36,511 bases of DNA from Bradyrhizobium sp. (GTDB lineage Bacteria; Pseudomonadota; Alphaproteobacteria; Rhizobiales; Xanthobacteraceae). The notes beneath the pieces were generated by a model. That model ran no database searches. It saw only the letters and a program-made list of their open reading frames with translations, and had not been told where the DNA came from. Of the stretch, positions 25,006 to 33,124 are shown piece after piece (positions within the stretch are counted from its first letter, which is position 1; the number at the start of each line of letters is the position of its first letter). The position numbers were made by a program, and so were the translations under genes. The DNA is taken from positions 1-36,511 of the forward strand of contig NZ_JAURXB010000239.1 in assembly GCF_030654605.1 (NCBI RefSeq), in the 5' to 3' direction.

Positions 25006-25053
25006 AGCGTTTTCGAGCGAAGTGGGTACCGGTTCGCTTGAAGAAAACGCGTC
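25006..25053. repeat. Family F nested palindrome, copy 2, in a gene leader
   Basis: The same 48-bp element as 23802-23849, with outer arms GCGTTTTC / GAAAACGC and inner arms AGCGAA / TTCGCT around GTGGGTACCGG. It starts 14 nt upstream of the metallopeptidase ATG. The gap 24993-25170 shows nothing else. Confidence 0.88.
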
Positions 25054-25170
25054 AAATAAAGGGCTTCGCGGGTTCCCCCGGCATGCCCTTCGGTTTTGTA
25101 GTCCTGAATGAGTTGACCTCGGCGCGGCAATCGGAGACGTTGCGGCCACCAACAGGCCTGAGGCGTGATG

Positions 25171-25488
25171 ATGCGGATTGTGACAGCGGCAACACTGGCT
25201 GCTTTTGTCGGGCTCTCGATGACCGGGGCGGTCGCGCAGGCGCAAACCGCGCCCTCCGGAATGAGGACTGCCCAGGCCGCGCCGACCGATACGTCGGCAC
25301 AACAGCGCCGCCGCGTCATACGGCGCGTGCCGGTGTATCCCCGTGAAGAGTGGCGACCGCCCGTCTATCCCCAATACAATCCCGGTCGCAATGCGGTGCG
25401 CGACTGCACCGCGACCTATGTGCAGGAATACCGGCCGAGCGGCACGGTGATCACGCCGCGCATGAACTGCTATTGGCGGCCCGGCTGA
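25171..25488 (+). CDS. Small secreted hypothetical protein (Pro/Arg/Tyr-rich)
   Basis: A protein of about 105 residues with a Sec signal peptide (to about residue 25, GAVAQAQ) and a basic, Pro/Tyr-rich mature part (RRRVIRRVPVYPREEW, then PPVYPQYNPGRNAVRDC). Two cysteines (DCTATYVQEY and NCYWRPG) could form one disulfide. No family is recognised, though similar short exported proteins are common in Bradyrhizobium. Three start codons lie in a row (GTG 25165, ATG 25168, ATG 25171); the third has the best spacing to TGAGG. Confidence 0.72.
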   Translation: MRIVTAATLAAFVGLSMTGAVAQAQTAPSGMRTAQAAPTDTSAQQRRRVIRRVPVYPREEWRPPVYPQYNPGRNAVRDCTATYVQEYRPSGTVITPRMNCYWRPG

Positions 25489-25698
25489 GGTGTGTCGGCG
25501 GCCCTTGCCGGACGAATTTTCCTATCGATTCACCCCCATGGCCCGCCTTCCTGACCGTCCGCGCGGCAATGCGGCGCTTGATCTGAATCATGGACGCGGA
25601 AGCTATTCGTGCCCACATTTTTCCGTTTTTAGCAGTTTGATTTGGCTGCCCGGCACACTGTTGGGCTCGGACCGACACGGGAACGGAGGAAGCTTCTG

Positions 25699-26061
25699 AT
25701 GAAGAAATGGATTGGCGCCGCGCTCCTCGCGCTCGCCCTGAATTTCGGCGGCTCGGCCGTGATCGATCCTGCCGTAGCAGCGCCGTTCGCAAAACAATCG
25801 CAGGCGTCGGAAGCGACCGACTTCAGCGCGCGTCGTTACTATCGGCGCTATTACCGGCACGGCTACCGGCCGTATTATCGGCCCTACTATCGGGCGCACT
25901 ACCGCCCTTACTATCGGTCCTATTACCGGCCCTATTACTACGGGCGGCCGGCCTACTATCGGCCTTACCCGTATTATTATCGTCCATATCCCTACTACGC
26001 CCCGGCATTCCCGATCGGATTCGGGATCGGGTTTGGTTTTGGACCACGGTGGGGTTGGTAA
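25699..26061 (+). CDS. Secreted tyrosine-rich repeat protein
   Basis: A 120-residue protein. A signal peptide (MKKWIGAALLALALNFGG, cleavage near AVAAP) is followed by a short Ala/Ser/Gln segment. A 56-residue block then holds 26 Tyr, built on RPYY and RSYY four-residue units (RRYYRRYYRHGYRPYYRPYY and onward). It ends in a Phe/Gly-rich tail (FPIGFGIGFGFGPRWGW). Such proteins are exported and may bind the surface or cross-link through Tyr, but the function is unknown. GGAGG precedes the ATG. The 210-nt gap before it (25489-25698) shows no other feature. Confidence 0.78.
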   Translation: MKKWIGAALLALALNFGGSAVIDPAVAAPFAKQSQASEATDFSARRYYRRYYRHGYRPYYRPYYRAHYRPYYRSYYRPYYYGRPAYYRPYPYYYRPYPYYAPAFPIGFGIGFGFGPRWGW

Positions 26062-26170
26062 ACGCGCCGTCTGGCCAAGCCACCGCGCAAAGCAGATCGC
26101 CCCGGGGGTCGCCGCCATTGGCGCGCCGGTCGATTTGCCGCCGAGATCCGAAGTTTGGCTGAAAATGATT

Positions 26171-26192
26171 CAGGCGCCCGATGGGGCGCCTG
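26171..26192. terminator. Possible weak bidirectional terminator
   Basis: A 9-bp stem, CAGGCGCCC-GATG-GGGCGCCTG, between the Tyr-rich gene (plus) and the small Trp-rich gene (minus). On the minus strand it is followed by AATCATTTTC, a partial U-rich tail. On the plus strand no U-tract is seen. Confidence 0.45.
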
Positions 26193-26222
26193 GTGTCTGT
26201 CGCAGGCCGTCATGACCGGCGC

Positions 26223-26423
26223 TCAATCCCAATCTTTCCAGTTCCAGGGCTTGAGCTTCCACGGCGTGAACGTCTGCTCCCGCCACTGCGCCATCCCGTT
26301 CGACCGGTGAGCGAGCCGCGATTCGTGCTTGGCCTCGGGCGCCACCACCTGCCGCACGATGCGCCGCCGCACCTGGCGGGTCGCCTCGCTGATCAGATCG
26401 ACGAATACCGGCTTGTCGGCCAC
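26223..26423 (-). CDS. Small basic Trp-rich hypothetical protein
   Basis: A 66-residue frame with a GTG start at 26423, preceded by AGGGAG at good spacing. The N-terminal half is Arg/Val-rich and probably helical (VDLISEATRQVRRRIVRQVV). The C-terminus is strikingly tryptophan-rich (MAQWREQTFTPWKLKPWNWKDWD) with five Trp in 23 residues. No signal peptide. It lies 101 nt downstream of leuC on the same strand. I recall similar short proteins next to leuC in Bradyrhizobium, without a known role. Confidence 0.55.
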   Translation of the reverse strand: MADKPVFVDLISEATRQVRRRIVRQVVAPEAKHESRLAHRSNGMAQWREQTFTPWKLKPWNWKDWD

Positions 26424-26524
26424 AGCCCGCTCCCTGCGAAATTCATTCCCGCAAGGAGCCAGTCTGCTCCCGGTTCTTTAACGGGAGGTTTCCGGGAAAT
26501 GTCGAGATTGAGACAAGCAGCGGT

Positions 26525-27931
<1,407 letters not shown>

Positions 27932-28125
27932 GAGCGTAAGCCCTATCAATGATTTTGCGTGAAACAGGGAAAGCGCGAAGTCGCGCAACTAAACGAAGGT
28001 CAGCGGCAGCGTCAGGGCGCGCCGTCAAAGTCCCGACGTCGCCGACGTCGTGAACCGTCCGAAGAAGCGGCCGGGTAGCCGGCTGCGGTCGTCGAGAACG
28101 ACGCGAGACCCGGTTGTTTGGCGAT

Positions 28126-28148
28126 CTGGAAGCATTCCAGCCTTATAG
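28126..28148 (-). promoter_or_regulatory. Candidate leuC promoter -10 with adjacent dyad
   Basis: On the minus strand a CTATAA box (28148-28143) is directly followed by a perfect dyad, CTGGAA-TGC-TTCCAG (28140-28126), about 195 nt upstream of the leuC ATG. The position fits a start site inside an operator, but no convincing -35 was found. The gap 27932-28352 (421 nt) holds this, a family C repeat and the rplS terminator. The leader region has a 36-codon ORF (28025-28135) that is not Leu-rich and so is not a classical attenuator. Confidence 0.3.
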
Positions 28149-28188
28149 CACGTGGGGCATCGAAGCGCGATATGCGTTTGCATCCACC

Positions 28189-28278
28189 CGTCATTGCGAG
28201 CGAAGCGAAGCAATCCATGCTTCTTGCCGGAGCCCAAGGGGTGGATTGCTTCGTCGCAAGCGCTCCTCGCAAAGACGA
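28189..28278. repeat. Family C palindromic repeat, copy 1
   Basis: The arms CGTCATTGCGAGCGAAGCGA and CGCTCCTCGCAAAGACG, with inner GAAGCAATCCA / TGGATTGCTTC, form a long hairpin. It is related to 30802-30880. It lies between the rplS operon end and the leuC promoter. Confidence 0.85.
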
Positions 28279-28287
28279 TGCCGCAAC

Positions 28288-28318
28288 AAAAAAGCGCGGG
28301 GGTGAGCCCCGCGCTTTT
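28288..28318 (-). terminator. Intrinsic terminator of the rpsP-rimM-trmD-rplS block
   Basis: Read on the minus strand, AAAAGCGCGGGG-CTCAC-CCCCGCGCTTTTTT gives an 8-bp GC core extended by four A-T pairs and then a six-T run, 35 nt after the rplS stop. Four T on the other strand could give weaker activity in the plus direction. Confidence 0.88.
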
Positions 28319-28352
28319 CGTCACATCTCCATGCAGGAGAGATGCTTGCGAA

Positions 28353-28754
28353 TTATTTGGCGGCCGCGGCGACCTTCGGGGCCTTCTCGGGGCGCTCGGT
28401 CTTCTTCTCGACGATGCGGGCCGACTTGCCGCGCAGGTTGCGCAGGTAATACAGCTTGGCGCGACGCACCTTGCCGCGGCGCACCACGGTGATCGAGTCG
28501 ATCATCGGCGACATCACGGGGAACACGCGCTCGACGCCTTCGCCGTAGGAGATCTTGCGAACGGTGAAGCTCTCGTTGAGCCCGCCGCCGGAGCGACCGA
28601 TGCAGACGCCTTCATAGGCCTGCACGCGCGAGCGGTCGCCTTCGACCACCTTGACGTTGACGATCACGGTGTCGCCGGGGCCGAACTCCGGAATGACCTT
28701 GCTGGCGGACAGCCGGTCGAACTGCTCTTTTTCGAGCTCTTGAATGAGGTTCAT
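28353..28754 (-). CDS. rplS: 50S ribosomal protein L19
   Basis: The 133-residue L19 of the large subunit, at the 30S-50S interface. The family signature ENxPGDTV-like stretch ([20 protein letters not shown]) and [33 protein letters not shown] are intact. A basic tail follows ([23 protein letters not shown]) and a short Ala/Lys-rich extension typical of rhizobial L19. The ATG at 28754 gives the normal length; the longer open frame through 29546 is antisense-like noise over trmD. It is the last gene before the terminator at 28288-28318. Confidence 0.97.
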   Translation of the reverse strand: MNLIQELEKEQFDRLSASKVIPEFGPGDTVIVNVKVVEGDRSRVQAYEGVCIGRSGGGLNESFTVRKISYGEGVERVFPVMSPMIDSITVVRRGKVRRAKLYYLRNLRGKSARIVEKKTERPEKAPKVAAAAK

Positions 28755-28870
28755 CTTGAAAATCTCCATCGGCGGCGCGCCCCAGCCTGCAAGGCGCGGG
28801 CTGCGCGAACGTCCATCTATCCTGCCATTGCGCGGATTTGGCGCTCCTATACGGCAAAGGCCGGGCCTTG

Positions 28871-29656
28871 TCACCCGTCCGTCGTGTTTTTTGGGCGCTT
28901 TTGGCCAATCCCTGTCAAGGCTTGCGTTGAGGCCTGGGTCGAGGCTTGGGTCGAGGCCTTCCTGGCGGCCCAAAGATCGGGCCGCCGCGACCTGGTCAGG
29001 GCCTCGGCTTCCGCCCGCCGCCACGCCGCCACCTTGGCATGGTCGCCGGAAGTGAGGATCTCCGGGATCGGCCGACCCTCGAACTCCTGCGGCCGGGTAT
29101 ATTGCGGGTATTCCAGTAGGGAATCGGAAAAACTCTCGTCCTCGCCGGAGGCGAGCTTGCCCATCACGCCGGGCAACAGCCGCACACAGGCGTCGATCAG
29201 CGCCAAAGCGGCGATTTCGCCGCCCGATAGCACGTAATCCCCGATCGAAACTTCCTCGAGCCGGCGAGCCTCGATCACCCGCTGGTCGATACCCTCGAAC
29301 CGGCCGCAGACAATCATCGGTCCCGGCCCGGCGGCCAGTTCCACGACCCGCGACTGGGTCAGTGGCCGACCCCGCGGGCTCATCAGCAGTTTTGGCCGAT
29401 CCGGGGCGATATCGGCGGCGTCGATGGCATCCGCCAGCACGTCCGCGCGCAACACCATCCCAGGTCCGCCGCCAGCCGGGGTGTCGTCGACGCTGCGGTG
29501 GCGGTCGGTGGCCGAGGCCCGGATGTCCCGCGCCTCCAGCGCCCATAGCCCCGATGCCAGCGCCTTGCCCGCCAGACTCACGCCGAGCGGACCCGGGAAC
29601 ATGTCCGGAAACAGGGTGAGAACGGTGGCGCGCCAGGGTCTGTGAGTGATGGCCAT
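28871..29656 (-). CDS. trmD: tRNA (guanine-N1)-methyltransferase
   Basis: A 261-residue SPOUT-class, SAM-dependent enzyme making m1G37 in tRNAs that read CNN-type codons, in the cytosol. The opening [16 protein letters not shown], the [11 protein letters not shown] loop and the knot region [20 protein letters not shown] are intact, with [14 protein letters not shown] later. The start at ATG 29656 ([14 protein letters not shown]) is preferred to upstream in-frame codons lying in a repeat. The C-terminus carries three ASTQ repeats coded by a 12-bp tandem duplication (28919-28954), a variable tail not needed for the fold. It lies between rimM and rplS, as usual in alphaproteobacteria. Confidence 0.96.
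   Translation of the reverse strand: MAITHRPWRATVLTLFPDMFPGPLGVSLAGKALASGLWALEARDIRASATDRHRSVDDTPAGGGPGMVLRADVLADAIDAADIAPDRPKLLMSPRGRPLTQSRVVELAAGPGPMIVCGRFEGIDQRVIEARRLEEVSIGDYVLSGGEIAALALIDACVRLLPGVMGKLASGEDESFSDSLLEYPQYTRPQEFEGRPIPEILTSGDHAKVAAWRRAEAEALTRSRRPDLWAARKASTQASTQASTQALTGIGQKRPKNTTDG
28919..28954. repeat. Three 12-bp tandem repeats in the trmD 3' end
   Basis: The copies GGCTTGCGTTGA, GGCCTGGGTCGA and GGCTTGGGTCGA read on the minus strand as Ala/Ser/Thr/Gln units (ASTQ x3) near the TrmD C-terminus. The copies differ from each other at one to three bases, so the duplication is not brand new. Confidence 0.85.
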
Positions 29657-29675
29657 GTCAGTCCCGATAACTCTT

Positions 29676-29807
29676 CGTCGTCCCGGCCAAGCGAAGCGCG
29701 AGCCGGGACCCATAACCACAATTGTCAATATTGCGCCAAGCTGTGGCACCGCCCGATGTTACGACAAACTTCGGTGGCTATGGGTCCCCGCTTTCGCGGG
29801 GACGACG
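29676..29807. repeat. Family A repeat, copy 3, entering the rimM 3' end
   Basis: The left arm CGTCGTCCCGGCCAAGCGAA and the partner GCGCGAGCCGGGACCCATA make one hairpin. The right arm TGGGTCCCCGCTTTCGCGGG, then GACGACG, makes another. The first hairpin resembles the left half of the copy at 34796-34933. The right end (29778-29807) overlaps rimM codons. Confidence 0.85.
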
Positions 29808-30335
29808 CGGGGAGAGGTCTGCGTCTGGTTCGTCGCCGACAATCTCGTTCGGCAATTCGATCACTACCCGTCCGGCCGCAAGGTCCACCGTCGGCACGAT
29901 GGCATTGGTGAACGGCAGCAGCAGGGTCGAGCCGCTGGGCGGGGCGATTTCGATAATGTCGCCGGCGCCGAAATTGTGGATCGCGGCGACACGGCCGAGC
30001 GGCTCGCCCGCGGATGTCACCGCCGCCAGCCCGATCAGGTCGGCGTGGTAGTATTCATTCTCGTCGGTATCGGGCAGTTTTTCGCGCGCGATGTAGAGCT
30101 CGATGCCGTTGAGCCGTTCGGCCTCCTCGCGGGTGGCGATGCCTTTCAGCGTCGCCACCAGATGGCCCTTGGCCTCGCGCGCGGTCTCGACCTCGAACGA
30201 CCGGGCGCCGTCCTTGGTCAGCAGCGGACCGTAGCTCTGCACCGCGAACGGGTCTTCCGTAAACGTCCACAGTTTCACCGCGCCCCGCACGCCATGCGGA
30301 GCGCCGATGCGGGCGATGCAGATGTGGGCCGGCAT
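29778..30335 (-). CDS. rimM: Ribosome maturation factor RimM
   Basis: A 185-residue 30S maturation factor that binds S19 and helps assemble the small-subunit head. The N-terminal RimM beta-barrel starts at [21 protein letters not shown], and the PRC-barrel part follows with YYHADLIGL and GDIIEI. The last ten or so residues ([11 protein letters not shown] then stop) come from a family A palindromic repeat and not from the native protein. A GTG two codons earlier (30341) is a possible alternative start. The gene begins 18 nt after rpsP, and they are surely co-transcribed. Confidence 0.95.
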   Translation of the reverse strand: MPAHICIARIGAPHGVRGAVKLWTFTEDPFAVQSYGPLLTKDGARSFEVETAREAKGHLVATLKGIATREEAERLNGIELYIAREKLPDTDENEYYHADLIGLAAVTSAGEPLGRVAAIHNFGAGDIIEIAPPSGSTLLLPFTNAIVPTVDLAAGRVVIELPNEIVGDEPDADLSPRRPRESGDP

Positions 30336-30353
30336 CGCCACGATTTGTCGCGC

Positions 30354-30749
30354 TTACTTCTTGGCGGCGGCGGCGGCAGCAGCGGCGGCCGCCTTGGCGG
30401 CGGAGGCGGCAGCAGCGGAGGCGGTCGCGGCGGCTTCGGCGTTGGCCTTGCGCTCCTTGCGCGGCAGCGCCTTTTCCGGGTTGTTGCGCGCGGCGCGCTT
30501 GACCACGCCGGCGGCATCGAGGAAGCGCGACACGCGGTCCGACGGCTGCGCGCCCTTGGCGAGCCAGCTCTTGACCTTGTCCATGTCGAGCTTCAGCCGG
30601 GCTTCGTTGTCCTTCGGCAGCAGCGGATTGAAATGGCCGAGACGTTCGATGAAGCGGCCATCGCGCGGGAAGCGCGAGTCGGCGACGACGACGTGATAGA
30701 CCGGACGCTTCTTGGTGCCGGCACGGGCGAGGCGGATAACGACTGACAT
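30354..30749 (-). CDS. rpsP: 30S ribosomal protein S16
   Basis: A 131-residue S16, needed for assembly of the 30S platform. The core ([46 protein letters not shown]) is normal. The C-terminal extension (about 45 residues) is long and nearly pure Ala/Lys/Ser at the end, a common but variable feature of alphaproteobacterial S16. It is the first gene of the rpsP-rimM-trmD-rplS block; ffh lies upstream with a family C repeat in between. Confidence 0.97.
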   Translation of the reverse strand: MSVVIRLARAGTKKRPVYHVVVADSRFPRDGRFIERLGHFNPLLPKDNEARLKLDMDKVKSWLAKGAQPSDRVSRFLDAAGVVKRAARNNPEKALPRKERKANAEAAATASAAAASAAKAAAAAAAAAAKK

Positions 30750-30801
30750 GGAGTTCTCCTGTTGAGTTCGAAATTCAGTAGATTTGAACGGTGATAATTC
30801 C

Positions 30802-30880
30802 CGTCATTGCGAGGAGCGAAGCGACGAAGCAATCCAGCTTCGTTTGGGCATGGATTGCTTCGCTTCGCTCGCAATGACGA
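30802..30880. repeat. Family C palindromic repeat, copy 2, between ffh and rpsP
   Basis: CCGTCATTGCGAGGAGCGAA pairs with the closing CGCTTCGCTCGCAATGACG, and GAAGCAATCCA pairs with TGGATTGCTTC. It is 6 nt downstream of the ffh stop and 53 nt upstream of the rpsP ATG, within a 137-nt gap. Confidence 0.88.
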
Positions 30881-30886
30881 ACGAGG

Positions 30887-32434
30887 TCATTTCTTCTTCC
30901 CCAATCCGGGAAAGCCGCCGAGGCCGGGCAAGGTCGGCTTGCCGCTGAGGCCCGTTAGGCCCGGCAAATTCGGCAGGCCGGAGCGCAGGCCCGCGGGCAA
31001 ATCCTTCGGCAGCGCCGGCATGCCGCCGGCGCCACCCGGCATTTTCTCCGCAAGCGCCTTCATCTGCTCGGGCGACGGCATGCCGCTGCCGCCAAACCCC
31101 ATCGCCTGCGCGATGCCGGCCATCGGGCCGCGCTTGCCCTGGCCCATGGCCTTCATCATGTCGGCCATGTTCCGGTGCATTTTCAGGAGCTTGTTGACTT
31201 CCTCGACCTTGAGGCCGGCGCCGGCGGCGATACGCTTCTTCCGGCTGGCTTTCAGGATGTCCGGGTTCTTGCGTTCCTGCCGGGTCATCGAATCGATCAC
31301 CGCGACCTGGCGCTTGATGATTTTGTCGTCGATCCCGGCGCTGGCGATCTGGTTCTTCATTTTCGCGATGCCGGGCATCATGCCCATCAGGCCCGAGATG
31401 CCGCCCATATTCGCCATCTGCAACAACTGCTCGCGCATGTCGGTGAGATCGAACTGGCCCTTGCGCATCCGCTCGGCGGTGCGCGCGGCTTTTTCCGCGT
31501 CGATATTGGCGGCGGCCTTCTCGACCAGCGACACCACGTCGCCCATGCCGAGAATGCGGCCGGCGATGCGGCTGGGATGAAAATCTTCCAGCGCGTCGGT
31601 TTTTTCGCCGGTGCCGATCAGCTTGATCGGCTTGCCGGTGACCGCGCGCATCGACAGTGCGGCGCCGCCGCGGCCGTCGCCGTCGACCCGCGTCAGCACG
31701 ATGCCGGTGAGGCCGACGCGTTCGTCGAACGAGCGCGCGAGGTTGACCGCGTCCTGGCCGGTCAGGGAATCCGCGACCAGCAGCACTTCATGCGGGTTGG
31801 CGGCGGTTTTGATCTCGGCCGCCTCCGACATCATCTCTTCGTCGAGCGTGGTGCGGCCGGCGGTGTCGAGCAGCACCACGTCGTAGCCGCCGAGTTTTGC
31901 CGCTTCCAGCGCGCGCTTGGCAATTTGCGCCGGCTTCTGGCCGGCCACGATCGGCAGGGTCTGGATCTCGAGATCGCGCCCGAGCACCGCGAGCTGCTCC
32001 ATCGCCGCCGGGCGGTAGATGTCGAGCGAGGCCATCAGCACCTTGCGCTTGTCGCGTTGGGTCAGGCGTCGCGCCAGTTTGGCGGTGGTGGTGGTTTTGC
32101 CGGAGCCCTGCAGGCCGACCATCATGATGGCGACCGGCGGAACGGCGTTGAGGTCGATGGTCTGGCCGTCGGAGCCGAGCGTGGCGACCAGCTCGTCATG
32201 GACGATCTTCACCACCATCTGGCCAGGGGTGACCGACTTGACCACGGTGGCGCCGATGGCCTGCTCGCGGACGCGATCGACGAAGCTTCTGACAACGTCG
32301 AGCGAGACGTCGGCCTCGAGCAGCGCGCGGCGCACCTCGCGCATCGCGGCATCGACATCCTTTTCGGACAGCGCACCGCGCCCCGTCAGTTTATCGAGGA
32401 TGCCACCCAATTTTTCCGACAGATTGTCGAACAT
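30887..32434 (-). CDS. ffh: Signal recognition particle protein Ffh
   Basis: The 515-residue SRP54 GTPase that binds 4.5S RNA and signal sequences and delivers nascent membrane proteins to FtsY. N domain helices occupy about 1-90. The P-loop GLQGSGKTTTTAK is at 108-120, followed by DTAGRTTLDEEMM, TRVDGDGRGGAALS and, in the M domain, the RNA-binding MTRQERKNPDIL and SRKKRIAAGAG segment. A Gly/Pro/Leu-rich, Met-containing C-terminal tail ending GLGKKK follows, as in other alphaproteobacterial Ffh. The start ATG at 32434 has no good Shine-Dalgarno but has a hairpin 18 nt upstream. Confidence 0.98.
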   Translation of the reverse strand: MFDNLSEKLGGILDKLTGRGALSEKDVDAAMREVRRALLEADVSLDVVRSFVDRVREQAIGATVVKSVTPGQMVVKIVHDELVATLGSDGQTIDLNAVPPVAIMMVGLQGSGKTTTTAKLARRLTQRDKRKVLMASLDIYRPAAMEQLAVLGRDLEIQTLPIVAGQKPAQIAKRALEAAKLGGYDVVLLDTAGRTTLDEEMMSEAAEIKTAANPHEVLLVADSLTGQDAVNLARSFDERVGLTGIVLTRVDGDGRGGAALSMRAVTGKPIKLIGTGEKTDALEDFHPSRIAGRILGMGDVVSLVEKAAANIDAEKAARTAERMRKGQFDLTDMREQLLQMANMGGISGLMGMMPGIAKMKNQIASAGIDDKIIKRQVAVIDSMTRQERKNPDILKASRKKRIAAGAGLKVEEVNKLLKMHRNMADMMKAMGQGKRGPMAGIAQAMGFGGSGMPSPEQMKALAEKMPGGAGGMPALPKDLPAGLRSGLPNLPGLTGLSGKPTLPGLGGFPGLGKKK

Positions 32435-32452
32435 CAGCGCAAGTCCAAGAAC

Positions 32453-32471
32453 GGCCTTTCGGAGAAAGGCC
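32453..32471 (-). other. Small hairpin in the ffh leader
   Basis: A perfect 7-bp stem (GGCCTTT / AAAGGCC) with a 5-nt loop lies 18 nt upstream of the ffh start codon, on the side where a Shine-Dalgarno would normally act and none is seen. The rest of 32435-32647 (213 nt) shows nothing definite; it should contain the ffh promoter. Confidence 0.35.
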
Positions 32472-32647
32472 TATGCCAAACCAATTTTGCGCCCGAGGGC
32501 GCATCGCGCTGTCGGGCGTTGACCTCCGGCCTCCAGGGCCGGGCGGCGGATCGAAAAGAACGTCTCTTCGAGAAGGGCCGAGATTTACAGCGGCGGATGG
32601 CGATAAGTCAAGGTTTTGGCTGCACGGCATCCCGCCCGAACGGCCGT

Positions 32648-33022
32648 TCAGGCCGCCGCAGCGTCGTATTGCTGCTGCGACTGCACCACCTGTTCCATGT
32701 GGGTTTCCGCCCAGATCCGCAAATTGTCGACGGTGGCCGACAGGGTCTGGCCCAGCGGCGTGATCGAATATTCGACCGTGACCGGCACGGTGGCGATCGC
32801 CCGGCGGCTGACCAGGCCGTCGCGCTCGAGGCTTTTCAGGGTTTGGGAGAGCATTTTCTGCGAAATGCCCTCGATCTGGCGCCGCAACTGGTTGAAGCGC
32901 ACCGGGCCGTCGCCGAGCAGGCCGAGCACCAGGACCGCCCATTTGTCGGCAATGCGGTCCAGCACCATCCGGGTGGGGCAGGTATCGGCGTAGGCGTTGC
33001 CGTTTCGGGGTACGGACGTCAT
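32648..33022 (-). CDS. HxlR family transcriptional regulator
   Basis: A 124-residue winged-helix regulator. It begins with the redox-type Cys near the N-terminus (YADTCPTRMVLDRIADKWAVLVL), then the HTH recognition region (RFNQLRRQIEGISQKMLSQTLKSLERDGLV) and the wing (YSITPLGQTL). HxlR proteins often sense electrophiles or oxidants through that Cys and repress a divergent oxidoreductase, and exactly such a gene starts 102 nt away in the opposite direction. CTCCAGGAG precedes the ATG. Autoregulation and repression of the neighbour are inferred, not shown. Confidence 0.93.
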   Translation of the reverse strand: MTSVPRNGNAYADTCPTRMVLDRIADKWAVLVLGLLGDGPVRFNQLRRQIEGISQKMLSQTLKSLERDGLVSRRAIATVPVTVEYSITPLGQTLSATVDNLRIWAETHMEQVVQSQQQYDAAAA

Positions 33023-33092
33023 GGCGGTCTCCTGGAGGTAACCAGCTTACGGAAAGGTGCCTTCTTCACAGCTGCAGTCGAATTGAATAGCT

Positions 33093-33122
33093 GGTCTCCA
33101 TTAGTTACGATATGGAGTCACC
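33093..33122. promoter_or_regulatory. Candidate HxlR operator
   Basis: An imperfect dyad, GGT-CTCCAT-(10 nt TAGTTACGAT)-ATGGAG-TCACC, lies in the divergent gap and overlaps the ribosome-binding stretch of the reductase gene, which starts at 33125. Arms and spacing (about one helical turn) suit a dimeric winged-helix repressor. Confidence 0.45.
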
Positions 33123-33124
33123 AA

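Noticed and set aside
25840..26010. Short regular repeats suggesting a CRISPR array
   Set aside because: They are codon repeats (Tyr/Arg/Pro) within an intact reading frame with a signal peptide, without unique spacers.
27932..28188. A leucine attenuator leader before leuC
   Set aside because: The only leader ORF of note (36 codons, 28025-28135) is not Leu-rich and no terminator/antiterminator pair follows it.
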